Of a stretch of DNA of 64,000 nucleotides, positions 8,475 to 15,910 are shown in pieces. Location of the stretch: NCBI RefSeq assembly GCF_014644435.1, contig NZ_BMKR01000012.1, positions 1 through 64,000 on the forward strand, given 5' to 3'. The stretch comes from Paenibacillus albidus. GTDB lineage: Bacteria; Bacillota; Bacilli; Paenibacillales; Paenibacillaceae. The notes under the pieces are model-generated. The model ran no database searches and was not told the origin of the DNA. It saw only the letters and a program-made list of their open reading frames with translations. Numbering within the stretch: position 1 is the stretch's first letter; every line of letters starts with the position of its first letter. Both the position numbers and the translations under genes were made by a program.

Positions 8475-8948
8475 TTAGGATACGGCTTTGCAGGCTTTGT
8501 CTTTCTTGCAGCCCGTTCTCTGGCAGGTATTATAAGTACCCTTGAAGTCCAGCCGGTGATCCGTGACGGTGAAGCCGTATTCGCGCTCTACCCGTTTCTC
8601 CAGCTCAAGCAGCCAGTCATCCTTAATCTCTTCCAGTTTCCCGCACACGTGGCAGATCAGATGGTGATGCATATGGGCGTGGTTGTCATCACGCAAATCA
8701 TAACGGGCCACACCGTCCCCGAAATTCATTTTTTCCACAATATGAAGTTCACTCAGCAGCTCCAGCGTCCGGTAGACTGTGGCGAGCCCCAGATGCGGGT
8801 ATGTGTTTTTGACAAGCATGTATACTTCCTCGACACTGAGGTGATCTTTTTCATTATCCAGCAACACCTTGACTATGGCAGCACGCTGAGGCGTCAGTTT
8901 ATATTTTTGCGCCGTGAACTGCTGGCTGATCTGTTCAATTGGATTCAC
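8475..8948 (-). CDS. fur: Ferric uptake regulator Fur
   Basis: This metal-sensing repressor controls iron uptake genes and acts as a dimer on DNA. The N-terminal winged helix (about 10-85) contains TPQRAAIVKVL and GLATVYRTLELLSELHIV, very close to Bacillus Fur. The metal-binding half has HAHMHHHLICHVC and the second structural zinc pair CQRTGC. About 157 residues, normal length. I place the start at the GTG at 8948, giving MNPIEQIS, which aligns with Bacillus Fur. GGGAGG lies close upstream, and the frame is open four codons further. The upstream region carries a PerR-like box (see 8985-8999), consistent with peroxide control of fur in Bacillus. Confidence 0.87.
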   Translation of the reverse strand: MNPIEQISQQFTAQKYKLTPQRAAIVKVLLDNEKDHLSVEEVYMLVKNTYPHLGLATVYRTLELLSELHIVEKMNFGDGVARYDLRDDNHAHMHHHLICHVCGKLEEIKDDWLLELEKRVEREYGFTVTDHRLDFKGTYNTCQRTGCKKDKACKAVS

Positions 8949-8984
8949 ATTGCCTCCCACCTTCCATGAACTATTCTAAACCCA

Positions 8985-8999
8985 CTATAATTAGTAATA
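8985..8999. promoter_or_regulatory. Candidate PerR box upstream of fur
   Basis: The bases at 8985-8999 match 11 of 15 positions of the PerR consensus TTATAATTATTATAA and lie about 40 bases upstream of the fur start. PerR represses fur in Bacillus subtilis. The match is imperfect and the region is AT-rich, so this is a candidate only. Confidence 0.4.
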
Positions 9000-9140
9000 G
9001 TTACGATATAAGCATAACAAAATAACCCACAAATGAAAAGGCCCTGCGGCGGCAGAAGTCCGCACAAATTATCAAGACGCTTCACCGTCTGCCTGGGATA
9101 ATAAAAATGAAATTATAACTTCAGCAAAGGAATGAAGCAG

Positions 9141-10007
9141 ATGGATTACTATAACCGGATACAGCTGGCACTGAACTACATAGAGCAGCATTTACACGAC
9201 GCTCTGAACATCCGGGATATTGCCGCACAAGCCCATTTTTCACCTTTTCATTTTCAGCGGCTGTTCCTGGCTATCTCGGGGTTCTCAGTGCACGAGTATA
9301 TCCGCAAACGCCGCTTGACCGAAGCGGCTGATCAGCTGCGGCACAGCAATGACAGTGTGCTGCAGGTGTCACTGTCCTTTCAGTATCAATCCCAGGAAGC
9401 CTTTACCCGGGCTTTCCAGAGCTACACCGGACTCACACCTGGCAAATTCCGCCACACCATCACTGATTTCACCGGCCAGTCACGAATGGATTTCCTTCAT
9501 TTAAAGTCCCAATCCAAAGGAGCGCTGCATATGAATCTTCCAGTAATGGTTCAGCTGAATCGTACGTCTATTATCGGCTGGGAATACCCCACAAATCTGA
9601 ATCAGGATACACATTATCAGGAGATTCCGGGGTTCTACGACGATTTTGGCAGGAACGGGCGTTTTATGCATATTGATGGCAAGACAGCACCGGGAATGTC
9701 CTATGGAATTGCCTGCCGCTTCCAGGAGAATGGCGACTTTTCTTTCATTATTGGCGAACAGGTAGATGAGAATGCAACTCCGGGCGAGGGGTATGTGCGT
9801 TTTGAGATCCCGGAAGGAAATTACGCCGAATTTAAGGCTTTTGGCGGGACTGAGCTTGTGCAGCAGACCAGGGATTATATTTATGGCACCTGGCTGCCTG
9901 AGTCCAACTATGAGCGGCGGGAAGGACCGGACTTTGAGATAACGGATGTGCTGCGCTCCACTTTTCCTAATGATCAAAGAGTAAAAATATATATTCCTGT
10001 AGACTAA
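9141..10007 (+). CDS. AraC-type regulator with GyrI-like effector domain
   Basis: This 288-residue protein joins an N-terminal AraC DNA-binding domain (about 1-105, with QSQEAFTRAFQSYTGLTPGKFR) to a C-terminal GyrI-like/AraE effector-binding domain (about 135-285). This is the Rob/SoxS-with-sensor arrangement often tied to drug or toxic small-molecule response. I use the ATG at 9141. AAAGGA touches the alternative ATG at 9132 but is well spaced from the second. It is monocistronic, and the following gene begins 80 bases later. The ligand is unknown. Confidence 0.86.
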   Translation: MDYYNRIQLALNYIEQHLHDALNIRDIAAQAHFSPFHFQRLFLAISGFSVHEYIRKRRLTEAADQLRHSNDSVLQVSLSFQYQSQEAFTRAFQSYTGLTPGKFRHTITDFTGQSRMDFLHLKSQSKGALHMNLPVMVQLNRTSIIGWEYPTNLNQDTHYQEIPGFYDDFGRNGRFMHIDGKTAPGMSYGIACRFQENGDFSFIIGEQVDENATPGEGYVRFEIPEGNYAEFKAFGGTELVQQTRDYIYGTWLPESNYERREGPDFEITDVLRSTFPNDQRVKIYIPVD

Positions 10008-10087
10008 ACATTCGCCCAATCAGATAGATGCCCGGTTCCCATACCCTATAAAAACTGGTATTTACCACGCAAAAGGAGATGGACCGG

Positions 10088-10666
10088 ATGGCTCAAATAT
10101 CAAACAGGCGGACCCGCAGGCCGGGAACAGCCAATGATCTGCGTAAAGTGGCACAATCCATGCTGCCGTTCTATAAGAAAATTGCTTGCAGCCGGGAATT
10201 TGCGAAGCAATGGAGCAGTGCCGTAGTGAAAGCCGATCTCGGCCGGATGGGGAGACTCCTGTCGACGATTCCTTCCCTTGCAAACAACGAGGATTACGGG
10301 ACCAACGCTATTGGTTATTTCATTTCTTTCCCCTTGCCAAAGCGCTCCCTCTACTACACCAATGGCACGACCATTCCACCGGGTCTGGTGCAGTTTACCT
10401 TTAATACGAAAGTGCACCGCAGCATCGCCAGGTCTGTATTGCCGCTGTACCGCAAGCTGGCGGTGGGCGGTGCGTTTGCCTGGTCTTTTGCCGGGGCAAT
10501 CCGCCGGCAGGACACAGCCCTTCTTACACGTATGGTGCGCAGGCTGGTTCGCACCCGTTCCTTAAAGAGCATCCGTATCGAAAATGCGGGTGTGGTTCTG
10601 CTCTTCAAGACCCGGTTCAGCAGTTATCCTTACCGGAATTTGCTGATCAGGGACGTTCACCGGTAA
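10088..10666 (+). CDS. Hypothetical protein with internal duplication
   Basis: I do not recognise a named family. The 192-residue product contains two similar halves. The first (about 20-65: LRKVAQSMLPFYKKIACSREFAKQW, then LGRMGRLLSTI) matches the second (about 112-160: IARSVLPLYRKLAVGGAFAWSF, then LLTRMVRRLV). Each half has an LPxYxKxA core. A linker of hydrophobic beta-like sequence separates them. It has no signal peptide and is strongly basic. The ATG at 10088 is used because AAAGGAG is nine bases upstream, while the ATG at 10079 abuts it. It lies between the AraC gene and the SLH gene. Confidence 0.7.
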   Translation: MAQISNRRTRRPGTANDLRKVAQSMLPFYKKIACSREFAKQWSSAVVKADLGRMGRLLSTIPSLANNEDYGTNAIGYFISFPLPKRSLYYTNGTTIPPGLVQFTFNTKVHRSIARSVLPLYRKLAVGGAFAWSFAGAIRRQDTALLTRMVRRLVRTRSLKSIRIENAGVVLLFKTRFSSYPYRNLLIRDVHR

Positions 10667-10737
10667 CCTCATATCCGAATCTTTCAGGACTCCAGATTCA
10701 ATACCGCAGGATAGTTTAATAAAAAGTAAACGCCCCC

Positions 10738-10766
10738 TGCAACCTTTCCACATTTTTCTGCGTTAA
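10738..10766 (+). promoter_or_regulatory. ECF-sigma-type promoter of the SLH gene
   Basis: TGCAACCTTT (from 10738) and CGTTAA (10761-10766) have the same spacing as the promoter-like TGTAACCTTTT and CATCTAA in front of the ECF sigma gene at 53275-53305. An AAC-type -35 and a CGT-type -10 are ECF hallmarks. Between it and the gene a hairpin (CGGCC/GGCCG near 10782-10793, flanked by AGGGTT/AACCCT) may stabilise the mRNA. Confidence 0.5.
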
Positions 10767-10819
10767 GGGTTGTAGACAGCGGCCAAGCGGCCGAACCCTA
10801 AACCCGAGGTGGAATGAAA

Positions 10820-11509
10820 ATGACGATCAAAAAAAGCGCCATTGCTGCAATAACAACCCTTTCTATACTCTCTTTTACACTGGGAGGTCAAATGTTCGCG
10901 GCAGGTGATACCTTCAAGGATCTGGATAAGGTAAGCGGCAAAGAAAAAATCAATGCCCTCAAAGAGCAAGGCTTAATCAAAGGGGTCTCGGACACACAGT
11001 TTCTTCCCGCCTCCAAAGTGACGGTAGCCCAAGGCATTCAGTTTATATCCGGCGGACTTCAGCTTAGTCTTGCTGCCATTGATTTCACCAAAGCGCCGCA
11101 GGCGAGCAGCTTGTTCACTAACGTAAAGGACAAAGCCTGGTATGCCGAAGCTTTTATTAATGCGCATTATAATGACATCAAGATAGACAAGAATATCGAC
11201 CCGTCCAAGCCTATGACCAAAGAATTGTATACGAATCTGCTGGTCCAGGGGGTGGAGAAGCTCGGCAACCTGCCGCTGATCAACCTCGTACCGGCCAAGA
11301 TTACGGATGAAGCCAAGATGAATCCCTCGTATCAGGGGATTATTCAGCGCTCGCTCAAATACAAGATCAACACGCTGGATGCCAAGGGTAACTTTAATCC
11401 GAAACAAGAAATTACCCGCGCCGAGGCAGCGGTCATGCTGTTCAATGCGCTGGAATTCCTGAAAAGTCAGGGAGATAATTTCCTTCCCGTAGAAGAAGTT
11501 ACGGAATAA
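10820..11509 (+). CDS. Secreted S-layer-homology domain protein
   Basis: This 229-residue exported protein has a signal peptide (basic IKKS, a hydrophobic stretch and a cleavage site near QMFAA). It contains three SLH-like segments: FKDLDKVSGKEKINALKEQGLIKG; a central one with KAWYAEAFINAHYND and PMTKELYTNLL; and a C-terminal FNPKQEITRAEAAVMLFNAL. SLH domains bind pyruvylated secondary cell-wall polymer, so it is probably surface-attached. I start at the ATG at 10820; GAGGTGG lies eight bases upstream, while the ATG at 10814 is too close. An ECF-type promoter precedes it. Function beyond wall attachment is unknown. Confidence 0.85.
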   Translation: MTIKKSAIAAITTLSILSFTLGGQMFAAGDTFKDLDKVSGKEKINALKEQGLIKGVSDTQFLPASKVTVAQGIQFISGGLQLSLAAIDFTKAPQASSLFTNVKDKAWYAEAFINAHYNDIKIDKNIDPSKPMTKELYTNLLVQGVEKLGNLPLINLVPAKITDEAKMNPSYQGIIQRSLKYKINTLDAKGNFNPKQEITRAEAAVMLFNALEFLKSQGDNFLPVEEVTE

Positions 11510-11563
11510 CGGCTCTACCTCCCCTTGCCCTCATTTGAATTCTAGCCTTATAGATCGTTTGAT

Positions 11564-11604
11564 GCAAAAGGCAGCCCACAAGTTTCGCTTGGGCTGCCTT
11601 TTGC
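11564..11604. terminator. Bidirectional terminator
   Basis: GCAAAAGGCAGCCCA (11564-11578) pairs perfectly with TGGGCTGCCTTTTGC (11590-11604). It lies between the convergent SLH gene and tcyC. Confidence 0.9.
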
Positions 11605-11613
11605 GCTTCTCTT

Positions 11614-12366
11614 CTATTCTTCTTCCCCGCTCAGGCGGTTCAGAAACTGCCGTGCCCGGGCACTCTTCGGCTGCTCCAGCACTTCCTGCGGAGTGCCCTG
11701 CTCCAGAATACGCCCCTCATCCATCAGAATAATCGTGTCCGCCACATCGGCTGCGAATTTCATCTCATGGGTCACGATGATCATCGTCATGCCTTCGGTC
11801 GCCAGCGCTTTGATGACTTTCAGCACCTCTCCGACAAGCTCAGGGTCCAGTGCAGAGGTGGGTTCATCGAACAGCAGCACCTCAGGCTCCACGGCCATGG
11901 CCCGGGCGATAGCCACCCGCTGCTGCTGACCGCCCGAGAGCTGGTGCGGATAAGATTCCGCCTTGTCCGCAAGCCCTACCTTGCTAAGCAGCTCCAGTGC
12001 CCGCTTCCGGGCCTCAGCCTTGGACCGCTTTTGCACGGTTACCTGCCCCTCCATGACATTGCCAAGCGCTGTCATATGCGGGAACAGGTTGTACGATTGA
12101 AAGACCATCCCTGTCTTTTTCCGGAGGGCGAGGATACTCTTCTGGGGAATTTTCCGGGCTGCTGTGAAATCCATCTTTACATCTGCCAGAACGAGGCTGC
12201 CCTGATCGGGAGTCTCCAGCAAATTAAAGCAGCGCAGCAAAGTCGTTTTGCCCGAGCCGGATGGGCCGATGATGACCAGAACCTTACCATGCTCCAGGCG
12301 AAGGTCAATGCCTTTCAGGACCTCCAGCGGACCGAAAGATTTATGCAAATCGAGAATTTCAATCAA
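11614..12366 (-). CDS. tcyC: Cystine ABC transporter ATP-binding protein TcyC
   Basis: This 250-residue polar-amino-acid ABC ATPase powers cystine import with TcyA and TcyB. Walker A is GPSGSGKTTLL, the signature is LSGGQQQRVAIARA, and Walker B is VLLFDEPTSALD, followed by the switch histidine in IIVTHEM. The start is a TTG at 12366 preceded at 8 nt by AAAGGAG. The frame is open 48 codons further, but that overlaps the permease gene. The product ends with the usual QARQFLNRL-like tail. It is the last gene of the operon tcyA-tcyB-tcyC. Cystine is assigned from the closeness of the TcyA protein to Bacillus TcyA. Confidence 0.88.
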   Translation of the reverse strand: MIEILDLHKSFGPLEVLKGIDLRLEHGKVLVIIGPSGSGKTTLLRCFNLLETPDQGSLVLADVKMDFTAARKIPQKSILALRKKTGMVFQSYNLFPHMTALGNVMEGQVTVQKRSKAEARKRALELLSKVGLADKAESYPHQLSGGQQQRVAIARAMAVEPEVLLFDEPTSALDPELVGEVLKVIKALATEGMTMIIVTHEMKFAADVADTIILMDEGRILEQGTPQEVLEQPKSARARQFLNRLSGEEE

Positions 12367-12379
12367 GGGTATCTCTCCT

Positions 12380-13048
12380 TTAGGTCGCAGTGTAACGGTC
12401 CAGCCGTTTCTCCAGGTAGCTTTGCAGCCACGAAAGCACGGTGCAGAACAACAGATAACATACGGCTGCTTCAGTGTAGACCAGCAGGGGTTCATAGGTT
12501 GTAGAAGCAATCTGCTGCGCAGTTCTGAACATTTCCGTGTAGGTAATGATCGCGGCCAGAGAAGTATCCTTGACCAGACTGATAAAAGAGTTCGAAAGCG
12601 GCGGCACCGAAACCCGGGCTGCCTGAGGCAGAATGACCCGGCGCAGGGCCTGTCCCCGGGTCATTCCTACCGAAAACGCAGCTTCCCACTGGCCTTTATG
12701 AATGGATAAAATGGCTGCGCGCACAATCTCGGAAGAATAGGCGCCCACACTCAAGGTAAATCCGATTACCCCGGCGATGAAGGGGTCCAGGACAATTCCA
12801 ACCGCAGGTAATCCGTAGAATATAATAAAGAGCTGTACCAGCAGCGGAGTCCCACGGATGACCCAGACATAAAAGCGGGCGATCAGCTTTGGAAGGGTCC
12901 AGGGTGAAATCCGGGCAAGTGCTGTAAGCACGGCGAGCAGAAGTCCCAGGGCAAAGGAAACAAGTGCCAAAGGAATGGTAAAAGCCACCCCGGCTTTGAG
13001 CAGGGGCAGCAAGGAATCCAGGATAATTTGTATTTTGCGGTCATCCAT
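12380..13048 (-). CDS. tcyB: Cystine ABC transporter permease TcyB
   Basis: This 222-residue inner-membrane permease belongs to the His/Glu/Gln-type (polar amino acid) family. It has about five hydrophobic segments. The cytoplasmic EAA loop that docks the ATPase is visible as EAAFSVGMTRGQALRRVILPQA. The start ATG follows GAAGGAT. Its stop is 13 bases from the ATPase start, and the binding-protein gene lies 60 bases upstream, all on the minus strand. The length is typical of TcyB/GlnP-type single-domain permeases, which function as homodimers. Confidence 0.9.
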   Translation of the reverse strand: MDDRKIQIILDSLLPLLKAGVAFTIPLALVSFALGLLLAVLTALARISPWTLPKLIARFYVWVIRGTPLLVQLFIIFYGLPAVGIVLDPFIAGVIGFTLSVGAYSSEIVRAAILSIHKGQWEAAFSVGMTRGQALRRVILPQAARVSVPPLSNSFISLVKDTSLAAIITYTEMFRTAQQIASTTYEPLLVYTEAAVCYLLFCTVLSWLQSYLEKRLDRYTAT

Positions 13049-13108
13049 CGTTCAGACATCCTTCTCGGACCTCCAGGCGGAAGGCTACGTCCGCCAGGGT
13101 CCATCTAT

Positions 13109-13957
13109 TTATTTGGAGACATCGGCTCCGAAGTATTTCTCGGAGATCTTCAGGTAGGTTCCGTCGCTTTTCATTCCGGCCAGAGCCTCATTGACGGCCT
13201 GAATCAGCTCATCATTGCCTTTGAGAAAGGTGGCCGCACTTTCCGATCCTTGGGCGATTTCGTCTACCACTTTGATTTTTACATCAGGTTTCTGCTTCTT
13301 TAGATCCAGATAAGACAAGCCATCATTCACAGTGGCATCAATCCGGCCTGACGTCAGAAGATCAATCGCCTGGTTAAAGCCGTCAGTGGCCACAATCTCC
13401 GCCCCGTTCTCACGGGCAATGTCCGACAGGTTGCTGGTCAGGGACTGTCCGGCTTTTTTGCCTTTCAGGTCCGCAAATGCCTTGATATCTTCATTACCCT
13501 CGCCTACAATCAGAACAGCTTTGGAGACAATATAGGGATCAGAGAAATCATATTTCACTTTACGCTCATCGGTAATCGACACTTGGTTGAAGATGACATC
13601 AAACCGTTTGGCGTCCATCCCGGCAAAAATCCCGTCCCATTGCGTCTCAATAAATTCCGGCTCCACACCCAGCCGTTTGGATATTTCCTCTGCAATCTCT
13701 ACGTCGAATCCGGTAAGTTTGCCTGAGGGATCATGGAAAGTAAAAGGTGCGTATGTACCTTCCGTACCGATCCGCAGCTTGCCGCTGGCTTTGACCGCTT
13801 CCAGGCTGTTCTGGGCCGCCGGTGCCGCCGTGGCCGCTGTACCCTCATTTGCTGCAGCGGTAGGCTCCGCTGATGTATTCTTTGCTCCATTATTGCCGCA
13901 AGCGGCTGTAAGCACCACTGTTAATACCATTAGAAACAATACACTAAGTTTTTTCAT
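13109..13957 (-). CDS. tcyA: Cystine-binding lipoprotein TcyA
   Basis: This 282-residue solute-binding lipoprotein has a lipobox LTAAC (cysteine about residue 20) and a low-complexity Ala/Pro linker before the mature domain. The mature sequence closely follows Bacillus subtilis TcyA as I remember it: GTEGTYAPFTFHD, then LTGFDVEI, ETQWDGIFAGM, KRFDVI, YDFSDPY, AGQSLTSNL and the end FGADVSK. It delivers cystine to the TcyBC translocator. The ATG at 13957 is used; an in-frame TTG two codons earlier abuts the ribosome site. A good sigma-A promoter lies upstream (14016-14044). Such operons are commonly controlled by sulfur status through CymR. Confidence 0.88.
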   Translation of the reverse strand: MKKLSVLFLMVLTVVLTAACGNNGAKNTSAEPTAAANEGTAATAAPAAQNSLEAVKASGKLRIGTEGTYAPFTFHDPSGKLTGFDVEIAEEISKRLGVEPEFIETQWDGIFAGMDAKRFDVIFNQVSITDERKVKYDFSDPYIVSKAVLIVGEGNEDIKAFADLKGKKAGQSLTSNLSDIARENGAEIVATDGFNQAIDLLTSGRIDATVNDGLSYLDLKKQKPDVKIKVVDEIAQGSESAATFLKGNDELIQAVNEALAGMKSDGTYLKISEKYFGADVSK

Positions 13958-14015
13958 CTCCAAAATCCCCTCTCACTTATGTCTATATAGGCCGAGTCAT
14001 TTCCCGGCCATTTGA

Positions 14016-14044
14016 ATAGTACACTGTCACAGCAAGTCCGTCAA
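14016..14044 (-). promoter_or_regulatory. Sigma-A promoter of tcyABC with upstream palindrome
   Basis: On the minus strand TTGACG (14039-14044) and TACTAT (14016-14021) are 17 bases apart. Just upstream is a palindrome TCCGATgattattATCGGA (about 14051-14069), a possible operator. A CymR role is a guess. Confidence 0.65.
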
Positions 14045-14187
14045 TAGTTTTTCCGATAATAATCATCGGAATTATATAGTAATATATTTCCACTGTTTCT
14101 GCTGCCTTTTATCAGCTGTATTATCATGCCCCAATCGGCAAAATCTGTGCAAATTGAAATGGATATGATATATTAATGTTAATTTCA

Positions 14188-14275
14188 CTAGGGGAGTCGT
14201 CTGACTGAGACGGAGCTTGCACGCTCCGGACCCTTGGAACCTGATCTGGATCATACCAGCGGAGGGAAGTGGAGC
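14188..14275 (+). promoter_or_regulatory. TPP (THI-box) riboswitch
   Basis: The sequence carries the conserved thi-box parts in order: GGGGAG, CTGAGA (14205-14210), CCCTTGGAACCTGATCTGGAT (from 14231) and CCAGCGGAGGGAAG (14256-14269). CACT and AGTG at the edges close the P1 stem. Thiamine pyrophosphate binding would favour the terminator at 14327-14362 and shut the transport and salvage operon off. A second small hairpin, GTACGC/GCGTAC (14291-14309), lies between. Confidence 0.95.
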
Positions 14276-14326
14276 AGCACTCGTGAAGCAGTACGCGCCT
14301 TTGGCGTACATACGGATATTGTGAGG

Positions 14327-14362
14327 CTCATTCATTCCCTCCGGGAATGAATGGGTCTTTAT
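14327..14362 (+). terminator. Riboswitch-controlled intrinsic terminator
   Basis: CTCATTCATTCCC (14327-14339) pairs with GGGAATGAATGGG (14343-14355) around a three-base loop and is followed by TCTTTATTT. This is the expression platform of the TPP riboswitch. It also contains the ATG at 14347, which therefore cannot be the real thiZ start. Confidence 0.85.
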
Positions 14363-14385
14363 TTGTGTACAAGGAGGTTATCAAG

Positions 14386-15153
14386 GTTACGACAATACTG
14401 TCCATTCAACAGCTGAATTATGCGTTCCCCTCCTCCCGCACTCCCGTATTCACGGGACTATCCATGGATATCCGCGAGGGGGAATTCGTCTCGGTCATCG
14501 GCAGCAGCGGCTGTGGCAAAAGCACCCTGTTCAAAATCATTGCCGGGCTGCTGAAACCGTCCGGCGGACAGGTCATTCTCAGAGGGCAGTCATCTGCTGC
14601 GAGCCGCTTGGGTCACATCGCGTATATGCCGCAGCAGGATCTTCTGCTGCCTTGGAGAACCGTGCTGGACAACTGTCTGCTCCCTTGGGAGCTTAGACGG
14701 GAGACCGGTAAAGAGGAAGCCGTTCAGCGTATCCGCGGCCTGCTGAACCGCTTTGGTCTCTCCGAGCTGGAGATGGCCTATCCGCCGGAGCTGTCAGGCG
14801 GAATGAAGCAGCGGGTGGCCTTCCTGCGCACACTGGTAAGCGGCGGTAACCTAATGCTGCTGGATGAGCCATTTGGGGCACTAGACGCGCTGACCAAACG
14901 CGGAATGCACCGCTGGCTCCTGGAGCTGTGGGGCGGGCTAGGCAAGACCGTTCTGTTCATCACACATGATCTGGAGGAAGCCCTGCTCCTGAGCGACCGG
15001 ATTTATCTTATGAACGGAGGCTCCCAGCCCGGGCTTCAGGAGCTGGTGGTAAAGCTGCCGCGACCTAGAAGCTACCGGATAAACTATGATCCGCAGTTTA
15101 TAGCGCTGCGGGAGGAGCTGGAACGGAGGCTGCATGAATCTCACCTCTTGTAA
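14386..15153 (+). CDS. thiZ: Thiamine precursor ABC transporter ATPase ThiZ
   Basis: This ABC ATPase is for an NMT1/THI5-type pyrimidine transporter. It shows Walker A GSSGCGKSTLF, signature LSGGMKQRVAF, Walker B LMLLDEPFGALD and the FITHDL histidine. The first conserved residues are TTILSIQQL. A perfect AAGGAGG (14371-14377) lies upstream, but at eight bases the codon is GTT (14386), not ATG/GTG/TTG. The only in-frame ATG (14347) is inside the terminator stem. I place the start at 14386 provisionally, giving about 255 residues. It is first in the operon thiZXY-thiMDE under the TPP riboswitch and overlaps thiX by 20 bases. Confidence 0.8.
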   Translation, partial: VTTILSIQQLNYAFPSSRTPVFTGLSMDIREGEFVSVIGSSGCGKSTLFKIIAGLLKPSGGQVILRGQSSAASRLGHIAYMPQQDLLLPWRTVLDNCLLPWELRRETGKEEAVQRIRGLLNRFGLSELEMAYPPELSGGMKQRVAFLRTLVSGGNLMLLDEPFGALDALTKRGMHRWLLELWGGLGKTVLFITHDLEEALLLSDRIYLMNGGSQPGLQELVVKLPRPRSYRINYDPQFIALREELERRLHESHLL

Positions 15154-15910
15154 GCTGGCAATACGGCAATACGGACCGTTTACCCTGCTGGTCCTGCTGC
15201 TGCTGACAGGCTGGGAGTCGGCAGTACAGACAGGGTTGGTCCCTGCTTTTATTCTGCCTGCCCCCTCCGCCATTATTCTGGCTTTGGCGGAACACCACAA
15301 GCTGCTGCTGGGGACTCATCTGATCGCAACGCTGCAAGAAGTAATGCTGGGATTTGTCCTGTCTGTGGTGTTCGGCTCCTTGCTGGGCATGGGTATGCAC
15401 ATGTTCCGTCCGCTGGAAAAAGCACTGTATCCTTTCCTTATCATCAGCCAGACTATTCCGCTGATCGCTCTCTCGCCCATCTTTATCCTGTGGTTCGGAT
15501 ATACACTCTGGAGCAAGGTGGCCGTGGTGTTTTTGACTGCATTTTTTCCGGTTGTAGTCAGCACTTACGACGGGCTCCGTTCCAAAGGGCGGGCTTACCA
15601 TGAGCTGCTGCTGACGATGGGAGCAAACCGCTGGCAGGTGCTGGGCAAAATCGAAATCCCGCTGGCCATCCCCTCCTTTTTTTCCGGCCTGAGGTTGTCC
15701 GTGGTCTATTGTGTAATAGGAGCTACGATTGGGGAATGGCTGGGAGGCAGCCAAGGACTGGGTTATTTCAGCCGCCGGATGGCCGGGAATCTGCAAAGTG
15801 CAGAAATGTTCGCTGCGGTATTCCTGCTGTCTGCTTTGGGGATTGCTTTATTCCTGGTCATTCGCCTGCTTGAACAAATTATGATGAAGAAAAGAGGCTT
15901 TTTTCGATGA
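15134..15910 (+). CDS. thiX: Thiamine precursor ABC transporter permease ThiX
   Basis: This 258-residue binding-protein-dependent permease has six hydrophobic segments. A typical EAA-like loop reads ELLLTMGANRWQVLGKIEIPLAIPSFFSG. It is the membrane channel for a thiamine pyrimidine precursor (formylaminopyrimidine or HMP), working with the ATPase ThiZ and binding protein ThiY. It overlaps the end of thiZ by 20 bases and the start of thiY by four, so it is translated in a coupled way. The substrate assignment rests on riboswitch control and neighbouring thiMDE, together with the NMT1-type binding protein. Confidence 0.88.
   Translation: MNLTSCKLAIRQYGPFTLLVLLLLTGWESAVQTGLVPAFILPAPSAIILALAEHHKLLLGTHLIATLQEVMLGFVLSVVFGSLLGMGMHMFRPLEKALYPFLIISQTIPLIALSPIFILWFGYTLWSKVAVVFLTAFFPVVVSTYDGLRSKGRAYHELLLTMGANRWQVLGKIEIPLAIPSFFSGLRLSVVYCVIGATIGEWLGGSQGLGYFSRRMAGNLQSAEMFAAVFLLSALGIALFLVIRLLEQIMMKKRGFFR

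Noticed and set aside
11767..12504. 245-codon plus-strand frame opposite tcyC and tcyB
   Set aside because: Spans two real minus-strand genes on the complementary strand; no domain and no ribosome site.
14347..14385. ATG at 14347 as the start of thiZ
   Set aside because: It lies inside the riboswitch terminator stem and before the only good ribosome site; translation from it would begin in a structured region.
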